Assembly (NCBI GenBank): GCA_034667545.1
Contig: JAXDJR010000149.1
Span: forward strand, 1 to 15,486
DNA length: 15,486 bases
Direction: 5' to 3'
Source: DATAPE01 sp034667545
GTDB taxonomy: Bacteria; Actinomycetota; CADDZG01; WHSQ01
Positions within the stretch are counted from its first letter, which is position 1; each line of letters begins with the position of its first letter. Positions 7,090-14,621 of this stretch are shown here, one piece after another. The notes under the pieces are model-generated. The model ran no database searches and was not told the origin of the DNA. It was given only the letters and a program-made list of their open reading frames with translations. The translations under genes were made by a program, and so were the position numbers.

Positions 7090-8445
7090 GTGTCGGTACG
7101 CGAACGGGTACGGGGCAACGCAGAGCGCTATGTGGGCTGGCTGAAGGAAGCCTGCTCGATCCCGTCGATGGCTTCGGAACGCAACGGCCTTGTCGAGATG
7201 GCGGCATGGGTGGAGTCGAAGTTCGATGACTTGGGGGCCAAGACCGAACGGCTGACCCATGAGACATCCCCGGAGATGGTGCTCGCGCGCCTCGGAAGCG
7301 GTCCGCGTACCGTTCTCATCTACGACCACTATGACGTTCAGCCCGTCGACCCGATCGAACTGTGGCACTCCGATCCTTTCTCTCCCGAGGTGCGCGACGG
7401 AAAGATGTACGCGCGCGGCGTCGCCGACAACAAAGGTGACCTGGTAGCAAGGCTGGCGGGACTCGAGGTCTTCCGGGAGCTGTATGGCGGGCCCGGTGTC
7501 AACGTGAAATTCCTCGTCGAAGGAGAAGAAGAGACGGGATCGCGGTCGTTCCCTTCCATCGTCTCTCGCTATGGAGAGGAGCTCGCAGCCGACGGTTGCA
7601 TCTGGGAGGGAGCAGGAGTCGACCATGTAGGTCGAGCCGAGATCGTGTTCGGCGCGAAGGGCCTTGCATACGCGGAACTGACGTACCGCGGGCTTACTCA
7701 AGATCAACACTCATCGCTTGCAGTGGTGGCCCCAAGCCCGGTGTGGCATCTTGTCGAAGCACTCTCCTGCCTGCGCGATCCCGATGGCAGGGTACTCATC
7801 GATGGGTTCTACGACGACGTACGGCCCCCAAGCTCTGTAGACGAAAAGCGATTGGAATCTCTGCGCTTCGAAGAAGATCTCGAGAAAGAGCGCTTAGGTA
7901 TCACGCGTTTTGTCGGAGGGGAAACCGGCGTCGATTTCAGGCGGCGCTTCTTTTTCCAGCCGACGTGCAACATCGCCGGGATCGTCGCGGGTTTCACAGT
8001 GCCCGGGAGGTCCAAGACCGTGCTCCCAAAAGAGGCCATGGCCAAAGTCGACATGCGGCTGGTGCCCGACCAGGACCCCGAGGACATCATTGCGAAGTTG
8101 CGCCGGCATCTTGCCAAGCACGGCTTCGGTGACATCGAAGTCGCCACACACTCGATGGAGCATCCCGTGCGCTCCCCCACCGACTCCGCCATCGGGCGCG
8201 CTGCCATCGCCGCGACCGAGGGTGTGTTCACCGAGGGGGCCGCGATCGCACCGATGATGATCGGAACGGGACCGATGTATCCGATCGCCGGGACTTTAGG
8301 TATCCCGACGGTCTCTCCCGGGGGCGTGTCCAGACCGGATTCGGACATCCACGCGCCGAACGAGAACTGCAGGATCGAAGACTTCCTGAACGTCGTCGAG
8401 TACACGGTCGGCTGGCTGAAGGCATACGCCGAACTGGACGCCTAG
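7090..8445 (+). CDS. M20-family metallopeptidase (dipeptidase-like)
   Basis: This is a 451-residue di-zinc peptidase of the M20 family, closest in style to the CNDP/DUG1 dipeptidases that cut dipeptides in the cytosol. Zinc ligands and catalytic residues are visible. YDHYDVQP gives His80 and the catalytic-type Asp82, and GVADNKGD gives bridging Asp113. VEGEEETGS gives catalytic Glu146 and ligand Glu147, and SDIHAPNE gives His421. At the fourth ligand position IWEG supplies a Glu (173) where carnosinases have Asp; Glu is known there in other M20 enzymes. The dimerisation/lid region starts near GLTQDQHSSL. I chose GTG at 7090 because GGGAGG lies six bases upstream and residue 1 then fits the family. 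The frame extends back to 7009 without homology. It has no signal peptide, so it is cytoplasmic. Confidence 0.93.
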   Translation: MSVRERVRGNAERYVGWLKEACSIPSMASERNGLVEMAAWVESKFDDLGAKTERLTHETSPEMVLARLGSGPRTVLIYDHYDVQPVDPIELWHSDPFSPEVRDGKMYARGVADNKGDLVARLAGLEVFRELYGGPGVNVKFLVEGEEETGSRSFPSIVSRYGEELAADGCIWEGAGVDHVGRAEIVFGAKGLAYAELTYRGLTQDQHSSLAVVAPSPVWHLVEALSCLRDPDGRVLIDGFYDDVRPPSSVDEKRLESLRFEEDLEKERLGITRFVGGETGVDFRRRFFFQPTCNIAGIVAGFTVPGRSKTVLPKEAMAKVDMRLVPDQDPEDIIAKLRRHLAKHGFGDIEVATHSMEHPVRSPTDSAIGRAAIAATEGVFTEGAAIAPMMIGTGPMYPIAGTLGIPTVSPGGVSRPDSDIHAPNENCRIEDFLNVVEYTVGWLKAYAELDA

Positions 8446-8457
8446 CCCTCCGTTGAC

Positions 8458-8485
8458 CCCGGGAAGTCCTCTTGGCACTCCCGGG
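8458..8485 (+). terminator. Possible terminator after the M20 peptidase
   Basis: CCCGGGA (8458-8464) pairs with TCCCGGG (8479-8485) around a 14-base loop, 12 bases after the peptidase stop. A short TTTT follows only after eight bases, so intrinsic termination would be weak. Confidence 0.35.
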
Positions 8486-8595
8486 CCGATGCTTTTGGCG
8501 ACGCGAGGGATAGGGTCGATTTTGCCCCAAGCGCGCACGGAAGGGGAAAACAACTGGCCCTGGAGAACCCTCGGCCCTCGTCGATCGCTGGCGGA

Positions 8596-11295
8596 ATGTT
8601 TAAGGCTCGAACGAACCAACTTCTGCTTGCGTCGCTCATCGTCGTTGCGATCCTGCTCGGACTCTTTGTGGTCTCCAGATCCGCCCAGGCAGGACCAAAG
8701 CTCGTCACCAGCCGCGACGGGTTGCGGCTTTACCTGGGGAGAACCGGAGCGGTGGACGGCGTTCGGGAGCGCGGGATAGACCTCCCGATGCTGGCTCACA
8801 GGCACGGCGGGCTTTCGATCCGTCTAGCCGGAGGGCAACCCAATCTGCTCGCCAATCCAAGTTTTGAGAAGGACGCCGACGGAGATGGGATTCCCGACGG
8901 TTGGTCGCTGTCTTCTAGCGGCGGTGTGCGCCTCGTCAATGATGTGCACCATTCCGGCAACAACTCGATCGAGATTTCGAGCGCGACCGTTGCGACCACT
9001 GGCGCGGCTTCTCGATTTCTTTCTGTGCGCCCCGATCACAACTACACACTCTCCGTTTGGCTAAAGACGCACGCAGTACAGCCAACTGCTCCCACGGCAG
9101 AGACGCCTACGGCTCTTTCACCTGTACGCGTCAAAGTGCAGCAGTATCGGGGAAAAACACCGGTGGTTTCTAAAACGGTGAATGTGATGGGCTACACGAA
9201 CACGACCGGATGGAATCGTCAATTCGGTGGGTTCAGGACTGCTCCGAGGGTTAATCGCGTCAAAGTGTCCGCCCTCCTTGTGAACGGCTCAGGCACCGTA
9301 TGGGTTGATGACCTACGCGTCCGGGCCCTCCTTGGCGCTGAGATCTACAGGGCCGGGGTCGTGCGTGCAGGGGACGCGCAGACCTTGCACGAGACCACTC
9401 ACTACCCAAGCCATATCCAATTGAGCGCGAACTACGCGCACGAAAGCAACCACATAAGCGTGAAGGGCCGAGTCCGAACTGATGGGTCGAAAGATAGGGC
9501 CGTCCAGGTCTCCTACACGATCCCCATCGATGCCCGAGGGTGGAGATGGCCCGATTACGTTCGCGCTGCCAGGACCATCTCTGGCCACCGTCAGTATTCA
9601 AATCTCACACGCTGGAATCTGCAACAGATGTCGAGATATCCATTCGGCGGTGTGTACAACAAACGTATCGCGCTGGCGATGGGACTGCCGCTCGCCAACC
9701 CGCGCCTTGCGCGCATTTCCTACGATGCGAACTCGGGGCTTACCGTGACTTTCGACCTCGCGCTTTCGCCCCAGACAGGGCACAAAGCGGCCTCCTTCGC
9801 CTTCTCGATCTATCAGTCAGCACCCCAGTGGGGCTTCCGAGCGATGTCGGCGAAGTACTACGGCGTCTATCCACAGGCCTTCGTAAGAAGAACGGATATC
9901 CACCATGCGGGCATCTGGTTCAGTCAGCCAGACTCCTCGAGCCTTGATGACCCCGCTACCGCGGAGGATGAATCCAGCGTCTACGGACTCGGCATGGACA
10001 TGATCGCCCTCGGCAGGTGGAGGGATCAATCAAACAGCGCTTCCGCAACTGACTTCGTCGTCTGGGATGATCAACACAACGCCTACTCCCTGGCGTACAA
10101 CCATCACTGGCTCTTCTACCATCCAACGGCAGCGGGTGCGCTGCCCACATACCAACAGGAGGTTGCGCAACTCCGCGACCTCGCCTCTGGCAGCGCGGGT
10201 AACTCGACTCAGTCGGCAGATGAAGCACGGGCAGCACTGATATCGACGGCCCGAGATGTGAATGGCCGGCTGTTGTACGAGATCTACCGGAACCAGGTCG
10301 CTCTGTATCAGGATCCATCCGCGATCAGATCGGGGAACTGGTCCTGGGCGACCCAGCGTTACCAGGTGCTGAAAGCTCTTCGCCTGGCTGCCTCATCAAG
10401 CGGCAAGCTTGACGGCATCCACATGGATTCAGTTTCCGGTATGCGGCGATGGGGCGCCGCGGAAGATTACGAGCGGGCCCACTGGAAGAACACCGGATTT
10501 CCTTTGAGTTTCAGCTACAACTCCGGACGAGCCGAAGCGCCTGTTGTATTAGCCGATGCCTCGCATCTACGCGATGTCGCGGATTTCCTCCACTCGCGTG
10601 GGCTGATCCTTTCGGCCAACTTCAATGGCAGCGATGCTCGCTCCGGCGCCTACTTCAGCGCGAATGTGATCGATCTCTTCGGTATCGAACAAACCCTGGA
10701 GCCCAAGACCGGCGTCCAAGATCCTTTCACCAACGTCGATCGATTCGCCATGGCAAAAAGAACTCTCGCAGACACTCGCCCCGTCAGCGTCCTCAACCTA
10801 GACCTGACGAAAGCGGGCATGACCGTCGCTGATTTCGAACGGATAATGCAGCAGCACCTCTTCTATGACTTCCTCGTGGGCGCTTTTGGTAACGATCTGG
10901 CCACGGGTCCAGCTTCCCAACCGGCCTACCGGGCGGTGTACGCCAAATACACGCCGATCTTCAAGCAGCTCGCAGTCGCCGGGTGGCAGCCCGTCACGTG
11001 GGCCCGCTCGTCCGATCGACAGGTCTGGCTGGAGCGCTACGGCTCGCTCGCCCGTCATGATCTGCGCCTCACGGTCTGGAATGGCACCCAAGAGGTGCGT
11101 CCTTATACGGCTCGGTTGAATCTCATCGCCCTCGGTGGATGCCGCGCAGGATCTGTATCGGCTCGTGATGAGGTGAGCGGCCAGACGTTCCCAGTAAGTG
11201 TGAGGAGCTCCGGTAGACGAGCCAGCGTTCAGGCGACGATACCTGCGAACTCAGTGCAGGTCCTGCACATTAGGGCGCAACCTAGAAGCTGCTAG
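8596..11295 (+). CDS. Secreted glycoside-hydrolase-like protein with embedded carbohydrate-binding-like module
   Basis: This 899-residue exported protein begins with a basic stretch, a long hydrophobic core (about residues 8-27) and SAQA-GP, a plausible signal peptidase I site near 32; it could also stay as an anchor. Residues 35-80 look like the start of a beta-sandwich (GLRLYLGRTGAVDGV). A CBM4/9-like module follows at about 83-243, from NLLANPSFEKDADGDGIPDG to GTVWVDDLRV. The sandwich resumes to about 410, with GRVRTDGSKDRAVQVSYTIP. Residues 430-800 resemble a TIM barrel, with strand-like GIHMDS (Asp611), LILSANFNGSD (673-680), LFGIEQT (Glu698) and VSVLNLDL. Asp611 and Glu698 are candidate acids only. 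The last 90 residues look like a beta-sandwich. I do not recognise a named GH family. The ATG lacks a good ribosome-binding site. Confidence 0.75.
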   Translation: MFKARTNQLLLASLIVVAILLGLFVVSRSAQAGPKLVTSRDGLRLYLGRTGAVDGVRERGIDLPMLAHRHGGLSIRLAGGQPNLLANPSFEKDADGDGIPDGWSLSSSGGVRLVNDVHHSGNNSIEISSATVATTGAASRFLSVRPDHNYTLSVWLKTHAVQPTAPTAETPTALSPVRVKVQQYRGKTPVVSKTVNVMGYTNTTGWNRQFGGFRTAPRVNRVKVSALLVNGSGTVWVDDLRVRALLGAEIYRAGVVRAGDAQTLHETTHYPSHIQLSANYAHESNHISVKGRVRTDGSKDRAVQVSYTIPIDARGWRWPDYVRAARTISGHRQYSNLTRWNLQQMSRYPFGGVYNKRIALAMGLPLANPRLARISYDANSGLTVTFDLALSPQTGHKAASFAFSIYQSAPQWGFRAMSAKYYGVYPQAFVRRTDIHHAGIWFSQPDSSSLDDPATAEDESSVYGLGMDMIALGRWRDQSNSASATDFVVWDDQHNAYSLAYNHHWLFYHPTAAGALPTYQQEVAQLRDLASGSAGNSTQSADEARAALISTARDVNGRLLYEIYRNQVALYQDPSAIRSGNWSWATQRYQVLKALRLAASSSGKLDGIHMDSVSGMRRWGAAEDYERAHWKNTGFPLSFSYNSGRAEAPVVLADASHLRDVADFLHSRGLILSANFNGSDARSGAYFSANVIDLFGIEQTLEPKTGVQDPFTNVDRFAMAKRTLADTRPVSVLNLDLTKAGMTVADFERIMQQHLFYDFLVGAFGNDLATGPASQPAYRAVYAKYTPIFKQLAVAGWQPVTWARSSDRQVWLERYGSLARHDLRLTVWNGTQEVRPYTARLNLIALGGCRAGSVSARDEVSGQTFPVSVRSSGRRASVQATIPANSVQVLHIRAQPRSC

Positions 11296-11385
11296 CCCGT
11301 GGTTTCATTAAGTAGGCGATTGCCAGTAGTCAGGAGCTTGGTCCTGAGATACGTTTTCTATTCCGGCTCACGAGGGGGACCACGC

Positions 11386-12675
11386 GTGAAGAAACTTCTG
11401 GGGATATTCACTTCTATCTCATTCGTGGCGCTGAACCTGGCCGCTGCCAATGCAACAACCTCACCTACCTGCTTCGGCAAGAGCCCCACTATCTTGGGCA
11501 CTACAGGTAATGACGTGATCAATGGCACCCCAAAGGCTGACGTCATCATCGGTCGTGACGGCGCCGATGTCATCCACGGGAACGGAGGGGCGGACCTGAT
11601 CTGCGGATCGGACGGCGTGGACACTCTGTACGGCGATGGCGGAAATGACAAGCTCTCCGGCGATTACAACCAGGACATCCTTTCTGGGGGCCCCGGAGCC
11701 GATGTTCTCAATGGCGGCGGCGAGTTCTACGCCGATGCTCCGGGCGGAGATGCAGTTACCTACGCGGGTTCATCGGTAGGCGTCGACGTCAACCTGGTCA
11801 CGGGCAAGGGGGGGCCGATCGGTCAGGACCAAGACACGATCACGGGGGTCTGGACCATCATCGGTTCCTCTTACGACGACACTCTCGTCGGCGCCAGTGA
11901 TCCTTTTCACGGAAACAAGATCTTGGGAGGCGACGGGAACGACACCATCACTGGGAACGATGGTTCCGACGGTGATTTTCTCAGCGGCGAGGCAGGAAAC
12001 GACGTGATCCATGCCAAGGCTGGCTGGGACAGCCTGTCGGGTGGTCCTGGCAACGACATCCTCGGTGCCGGAGATGGGCGAGACACGGTCTCGGGAGGGC
12101 CCGGAGATGATGTTCTGCAATCCGGAGGAGACACGTCTGGTTTTGGGGACACGTTGAGCTACCTGAATGCCGCTGGCCCGATTCAGGTGAACCTCGCCAC
12201 CACGCAGTTCAGCGGAGAAGGTGCCGATACTGTCTCGCCGGGTTTCACCAACGTGCTTGGCTCTGCGTTCGATGATGCCATCACCGGCGACAAGGGACCT
12301 AACTACATCGTAGGTGGAGATGGGAGCGACATCCTCCGTGGGCGCACAGGGGATGACTCGCTCGTGGGGGGGACAGGGGTTTGCAGCGGAGCTCAGTCCT
12401 ACTGTCCCGACGGGAACGACATCATCTATGGCGGTGCCGGCAACGATCAGCTTTACGACAACAACATTTCGCAGACGTGGTGCGAGCCCACAACTTGTCC
12501 GGCCGACAGCGACACACTTGTAGGTGGGTCCGGTAATGACATGGTTACTGCGGGCTTTGGTGATGACACACTGAACGTCCAGGACGGAGTATCGGGTAAC
12601 GATACGGCCGACGGCGGAGATGGTAGTGACACCTGCATCTACGATCCCGGCGACGTCATCTTCAATTGCCCGTGA
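11386..12675 (+). CDS. Secreted RTX-type calcium-binding repeat protein
   Basis: This 429-residue protein consists mostly of nonapeptide RTX repeats of the GGxGxDxLx type, such as GGDGNDTITG, GGPGNDILG, GGPGDDVLQSG and GGSGNDMVT, which fold as calcium-binding beta-rolls. Two non-repeat segments (about 124-170 and 255-300) share the pattern VTYAGSSVGVDVNL / LSYLNAAGPIQVNL followed by a GSxxDDxxxG. The GTG at 11386 is preceded by GAGGGGG, seven bases away, and begins a clear Sec signal peptide, KKLLGIFTSISFVALNLAAANA. The frame opens earlier at 11299 without support. Mature cysteines at 29, 73, 333, 340, 366, 371, 417 and 428 could form disulfides. Classical RTX proteins lack both signal peptide and cysteines. 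No type I secretion genes are nearby. It lies 90 bases downstream of the hydrolase-like gene and may share its transcript. Confidence 0.88.
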   Translation: MKKLLGIFTSISFVALNLAAANATTSPTCFGKSPTILGTTGNDVINGTPKADVIIGRDGADVIHGNGGADLICGSDGVDTLYGDGGNDKLSGDYNQDILSGGPGADVLNGGGEFYADAPGGDAVTYAGSSVGVDVNLVTGKGGPIGQDQDTITGVWTIIGSSYDDTLVGASDPFHGNKILGGDGNDTITGNDGSDGDFLSGEAGNDVIHAKAGWDSLSGGPGNDILGAGDGRDTVSGGPGDDVLQSGGDTSGFGDTLSYLNAAGPIQVNLATTQFSGEGADTVSPGFTNVLGSAFDDAITGDKGPNYIVGGDGSDILRGRTGDDSLVGGTGVCSGAQSYCPDGNDIIYGGAGNDQLYDNNISQTWCEPTTCPADSDTLVGGSGNDMVTAGFGDDTLNVQDGVSGNDTADGGDGSDTCIYDPGDVIFNCP

Positions 12676-12679
12676 CTCC

Positions 12680-12700
12680 GATGCTGCGCTAGCAGCCATC
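12680..12700 (+). terminator. Hairpin after the RTX gene
   Basis: GATGCTGC pairs with GCAGCATC (one bulged C) around a GCTA loop, 4 bases after the RTX stop and before tRNA-Arg. No T-run follows, so it is at best a weak or factor-dependent terminator or an mRNA 3'-end stabiliser. Confidence 0.35.
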
Positions 12701-12727
12701 AGGCCCCACCTGCGAAGATAAGCCTCC

Positions 12728-12801
12728 GCGCCCGTAGCTCAGTTGGATAGAGCATCGGACTTCTAATCCGAGGGTCGGGGGTTCGAATCCCTCCGGGCGC
12801 A
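12728..12801 (+). tRNA. tRNA-Arg (anticodon TCT)
   Basis: The cloverleaf has acceptor stem GCGCCCG/CGGGCGC, D arm GCTC...GAGC, and anticodon stem TCGGA/TCCGA with loop CTTCTAA, giving TCT at 12762-12764. The T arm is GGGGG-TTCGAAT-CCCTC (one G-T pair) and the discriminator is A12801. CCA is not encoded. The flanking DNA downstream looks accessory, but no repeat of the tRNA 3' end (an att mark) was found in the window. Confidence 0.97.
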
Positions 12802-12917
12802 CAAATATAAAATGTCCGGTCAGCTGGCCGCCTTCGGATTTTGAGAGCACGCGGATGTTCAGCACGCGGAGCTCGGCGTCCAACAAAAATCCAACATGTA
12901 CAACCAACGCCCACTGA

Positions 12918-13076
12918 AGGTTCGGTACCTCTGTCCAACATCGGCTCGGGTACCTGTGTGTCTCTCCGTCCAGGCTCCTGGGCGACAGCATCGATATGCC
13001 AGCGATCGAACTCGTCGATCGAGACCAGCTCATCGAGATGTTTGAGCGCCTGGAGCTGAGCTCCGTCAACGAGTAG
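12918..13076 (+). pseudogene. Probable remnant of an Mrr-like restriction endonuclease C-terminus
   Basis: The plus-strand frame ending at TAG 13074-13076 reads ...LLGDSIDMPAIELVDRDQ followed by LIEMFERLELSSVNE. The pattern of a hydrophobic strand, then (I/V)xLVDxxxL and an amphipathic helix resembles the end of Mrr_cat-type restriction endonucleases, which typically finish IxLIDGxxLxELM. The same frame is stopped at 12915-12917 and has no start codon or ribosome-binding site. The sequence upstream (frame EHADVQHAELGVQQKSNMY) may continue it after a frameshift but is not recognisable. The family assignment is from pattern memory and is tentative. Confidence 0.4.
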
Positions 13077-13170
13077 CGTTCGAAGTGGACGCATCCTTCT
13101 CGACCAGTTCCATGTGTAACGAATCCCCCAACGCGTGCTCAAGAACACGGCGGCTTGGACTTCGGCAACA

Positions 13171-13246
13171 AATCGCTAGGGTTGAGTGAACCTTTCCAGT
13201 AAGCGATTAGCTAATACAATCGCTAGCGTTTGAGTGATATCTTTCC
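13171..13246. repeat. Imperfect direct repeat spanning the fic start region
   Basis: AATCGCTAG-GGTTGAGTGA-ACCTTTCC at 13171-13197 recurs as AATCGCTAG-CGTTTGAGTGA-TATCTTTCC at 13218-13246, offset 47-48 bases. The second copy contains the TTG at 13230. The first copy, read from its matching TTG (13182), gives MSEPFQ and then a TAA stop, compared with MSDIFPF in the second. Confidence 0.6.
13202..13224. promoter_or_regulatory. Palindromic operator-like element and -10 of fic
   Basis: AGCGATT (13202-13208) and AATCGCT (13218-13224) form an inverted repeat around the perfect 10-base palindrome ATTAGCTAAT (13206-13215). A third AATCGCT lies at 13171-13177. TACAAT at 13215-13220 is a near-consensus -10 and would start transcription near 13227; TTGAGT at 13182 is too far upstream to be its -35. 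A repressor on the palindrome would block this promoter. Confidence 0.4.
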
Positions 13247-14435
13247 CTTCATGATCCTCCTTCCTTACGAAGCCGAGCCCCTCAAACCCCTCTGCGAGGA
13301 GCTAGACCGCTGGCGCGCGCAGATCGACTATCGGGGACCCCTCCCCCGAGCCTGGGCGGGTCGTCTTCGACGAGAGCTAGAAGCCGAGGCGGTGGCGGCC
13401 TCGACCTCCATGGAGGGCGTCCCGGTGACGGTCGACGAAGTCCGGAGGATCCTCGCCGGAGAGTCCCTTCCTGAGGTGAAGCCAGAGGATCAGGCGCTCG
13501 TCGAGGGCTACCGGCAGGCGATGGAATTCGGCTTGAGACGTGCCGATGACCCGGCCTTCCGGTGGACACGCGAGCTGCTCGTTTCCCTCCACGACCGCAT
13601 CCTTGCTGGTCGGTACGACGAGGGTGCCGGCAGGCTGCGGACCGACAAGCCCGCTTTCGTCGTCAATCGGAAGACACGCGAGCAAGTCTTCCTTCCTCCC
13701 CCGGGAGAGGAAGCTCCTGCCTTCGTCGATGAGGCCTGCTCACGCATGGAGCAAGGCCACCCCCATCCGGCGATCGCGTCGGGATGGATCCACGTCGCCG
13801 TGGCCGCGATCCATCCGTTCCGTGACGGGAACGGGCGGGCAGCACGGGTCTGCGCCTCGCTGGCGATGTTCAGGGGTGAGTTCAAGCGTCCCGAGTTCAC
13901 CTCGCTCGAGAAATGGTGGGGCAGGCACCTCGACGACTACTACGCAGCCTTCAAATGCCTTGGAGATAAGTTCAATCCCTCCGCCGAAGTCACCCCCTTC
14001 TTGCAAGCCCACCTGGAGGCCCAGCTTCACCAGGTGAGATCACTCGACAACCGGGAGAAGGTCGAGCGCCAGATCTGGACCGCGCTCGAGGAAACCGCGG
14101 AGGACGCACACCTCGACCGGCGCGTGGCGAACGCGTTGTGGGATGGCTTCTTCGGACGAGATGTGACCGCCGGCTACTACCGCTCCATCACGGACATCAG
14201 CCCGGCAACGGCGACCAAGGACCTCGCTGCGAGCGTTTCCGCGCGACTCCTGAGACCTGAGGGGCAGAGGCGGGGTCGCCGGTATCTTCCAGAGGACCGT
14301 CTCTACGAACTCGTTGGTGACGCCCTGCACGTGGAGGTCGCAGGCCCATCACAGGCGGCACGGGACCGAATCGTCGCGGAGTTGAGCCGGCGCATCACTT
14401 CTATCGGTTACGCATTCCGCCCCAAGGAGGCTTAA
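13230..14435 (+). CDS. fic: Fic-family protein, class II (putative AMP-transferase) with C-terminal winged helix
   Basis: Fic enzymes transfer AMP or other phosphate-containing groups to protein hydroxyls. The core motif HPFRDGNGRAAR is intact (His195 to Arg206), with the catalytic His and the phosphate-binding Arg present. The N-terminal inhibitory helix motif SxxxEG is present as STSMEG (Ser58, Glu62), typical of self-inhibited class II Fic proteins that need no separate antitoxin. Residues 76-270 form the Fic helical core. About 275-395 looks like a helical linker and a winged-helix segment (DISPATATKDLAASVSARLL), which could bind DNA. The start is uncertain: TTG at 13230 (401 residues) or ATG at 13251 (394). 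Neither has a ribosome-binding site and the likely -10 suggests a very short or absent leader. No partner antitoxin gene is adjacent. The target protein is unknown. Confidence 0.92.
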   Translation: MSDIFPFMILLPYEAEPLKPLCEELDRWRAQIDYRGPLPRAWAGRLRRELEAEAVAASTSMEGVPVTVDEVRRILAGESLPEVKPEDQALVEGYRQAMEFGLRRADDPAFRWTRELLVSLHDRILAGRYDEGAGRLRTDKPAFVVNRKTREQVFLPPPGEEAPAFVDEACSRMEQGHPHPAIASGWIHVAVAAIHPFRDGNGRAARVCASLAMFRGEFKRPEFTSLEKWWGRHLDDYYAAFKCLGDKFNPSAEVTPFLQAHLEAQLHQVRSLDNREKVERQIWTALEETAEDAHLDRRVANALWDGFFGRDVTAGYYRSITDISPATATKDLAASVSARLLRPEGQRRGRRYLPEDRLYELVGDALHVEVAGPSQAARDRIVAELSRRITSIGYAFRPKEA

Positions 14436-14521
14436 CGGGACACCCGTCGCCTCAAACGCCTTCTAGCACTGCACGGACCCTCGATGAGTGGCACACGTGC
14501 GAACAGGCTGGAGTGTGTCAT

Positions 14522-14541
14522 CGGTTTCTTCAAGCCGTTTT
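14522..14541 (+). terminator. Likely intrinsic terminator after fic
   Basis: CGGTTT pairs with AAGCCG (one G-T pair) around a CTTC tetraloop and is followed directly by TTTT. It lies 86 bases after the fic stop. A shorter ACGGG/CCCGT hairpin at 14435-14447 sits right at the stop. The rest of the 186-base gap shows nothing else. Confidence 0.45.
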
Positions 14542-14621
14542 GATAATCGTTTACATAGGTCTTTGAGCGGTCCACAGGTCTCGCCATTGGCCGAACAGGC
14601 GCGGCCTGGGAGCGAGGTTAG

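Larger units (their letters stand above)
12802..13229. other. 428-base stretch without an intact gene
   Basis: Between tRNA-Arg and fic I see no complete gene. The stretch holds a short direct repeat (AGCACGCGGA at 12846-12855 and 12861-12870), several TCCAACA copies, a probable restriction-endonuclease remnant near 12918-13076, and the repeat-rich fic promoter region from 13171. Open frames on the minus strand run into the antisense of the tRNA and are not credible. Confidence 0.6.

Noticed and set aside
7087..7710. 207-codon minus-strand frame opposite the M20 peptidase
   Set aside because: The plus-strand frame has all M20 metal-binding motifs; the antisense frame has none and no ribosome-binding site.
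11770..12699. 309-codon minus-strand frame opposite the RTX gene
   Set aside because: The plus strand shows clear RTX repeats and a signal peptide. The long antisense frame follows from the repetitive GC-rich codon pattern.
12846..12870. 15-base tandem repeat beginning AGCACGCGGA as part of a CRISPR or larger array
   Set aside because: Only two partial copies exist, with no regular spacers or further units.
12699..13148. Minus-strand 149-codon frame, and an overlapping 126-codon frame, across tRNA-Arg
   Set aside because: Their C-terminal parts (GGIRTPDPRIRSPMLYPTEL and EGFEPPTLGLEVRCSIQL) are the well-known false proteins made by reading a tRNA gene on the opposite strand.
12802..13229. 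Integration (att) site at the tRNA-Arg 3' end
   Set aside because: No second copy of the tRNA 3' sequence and no integrase gene are in the window, so integration remains only a suspicion.
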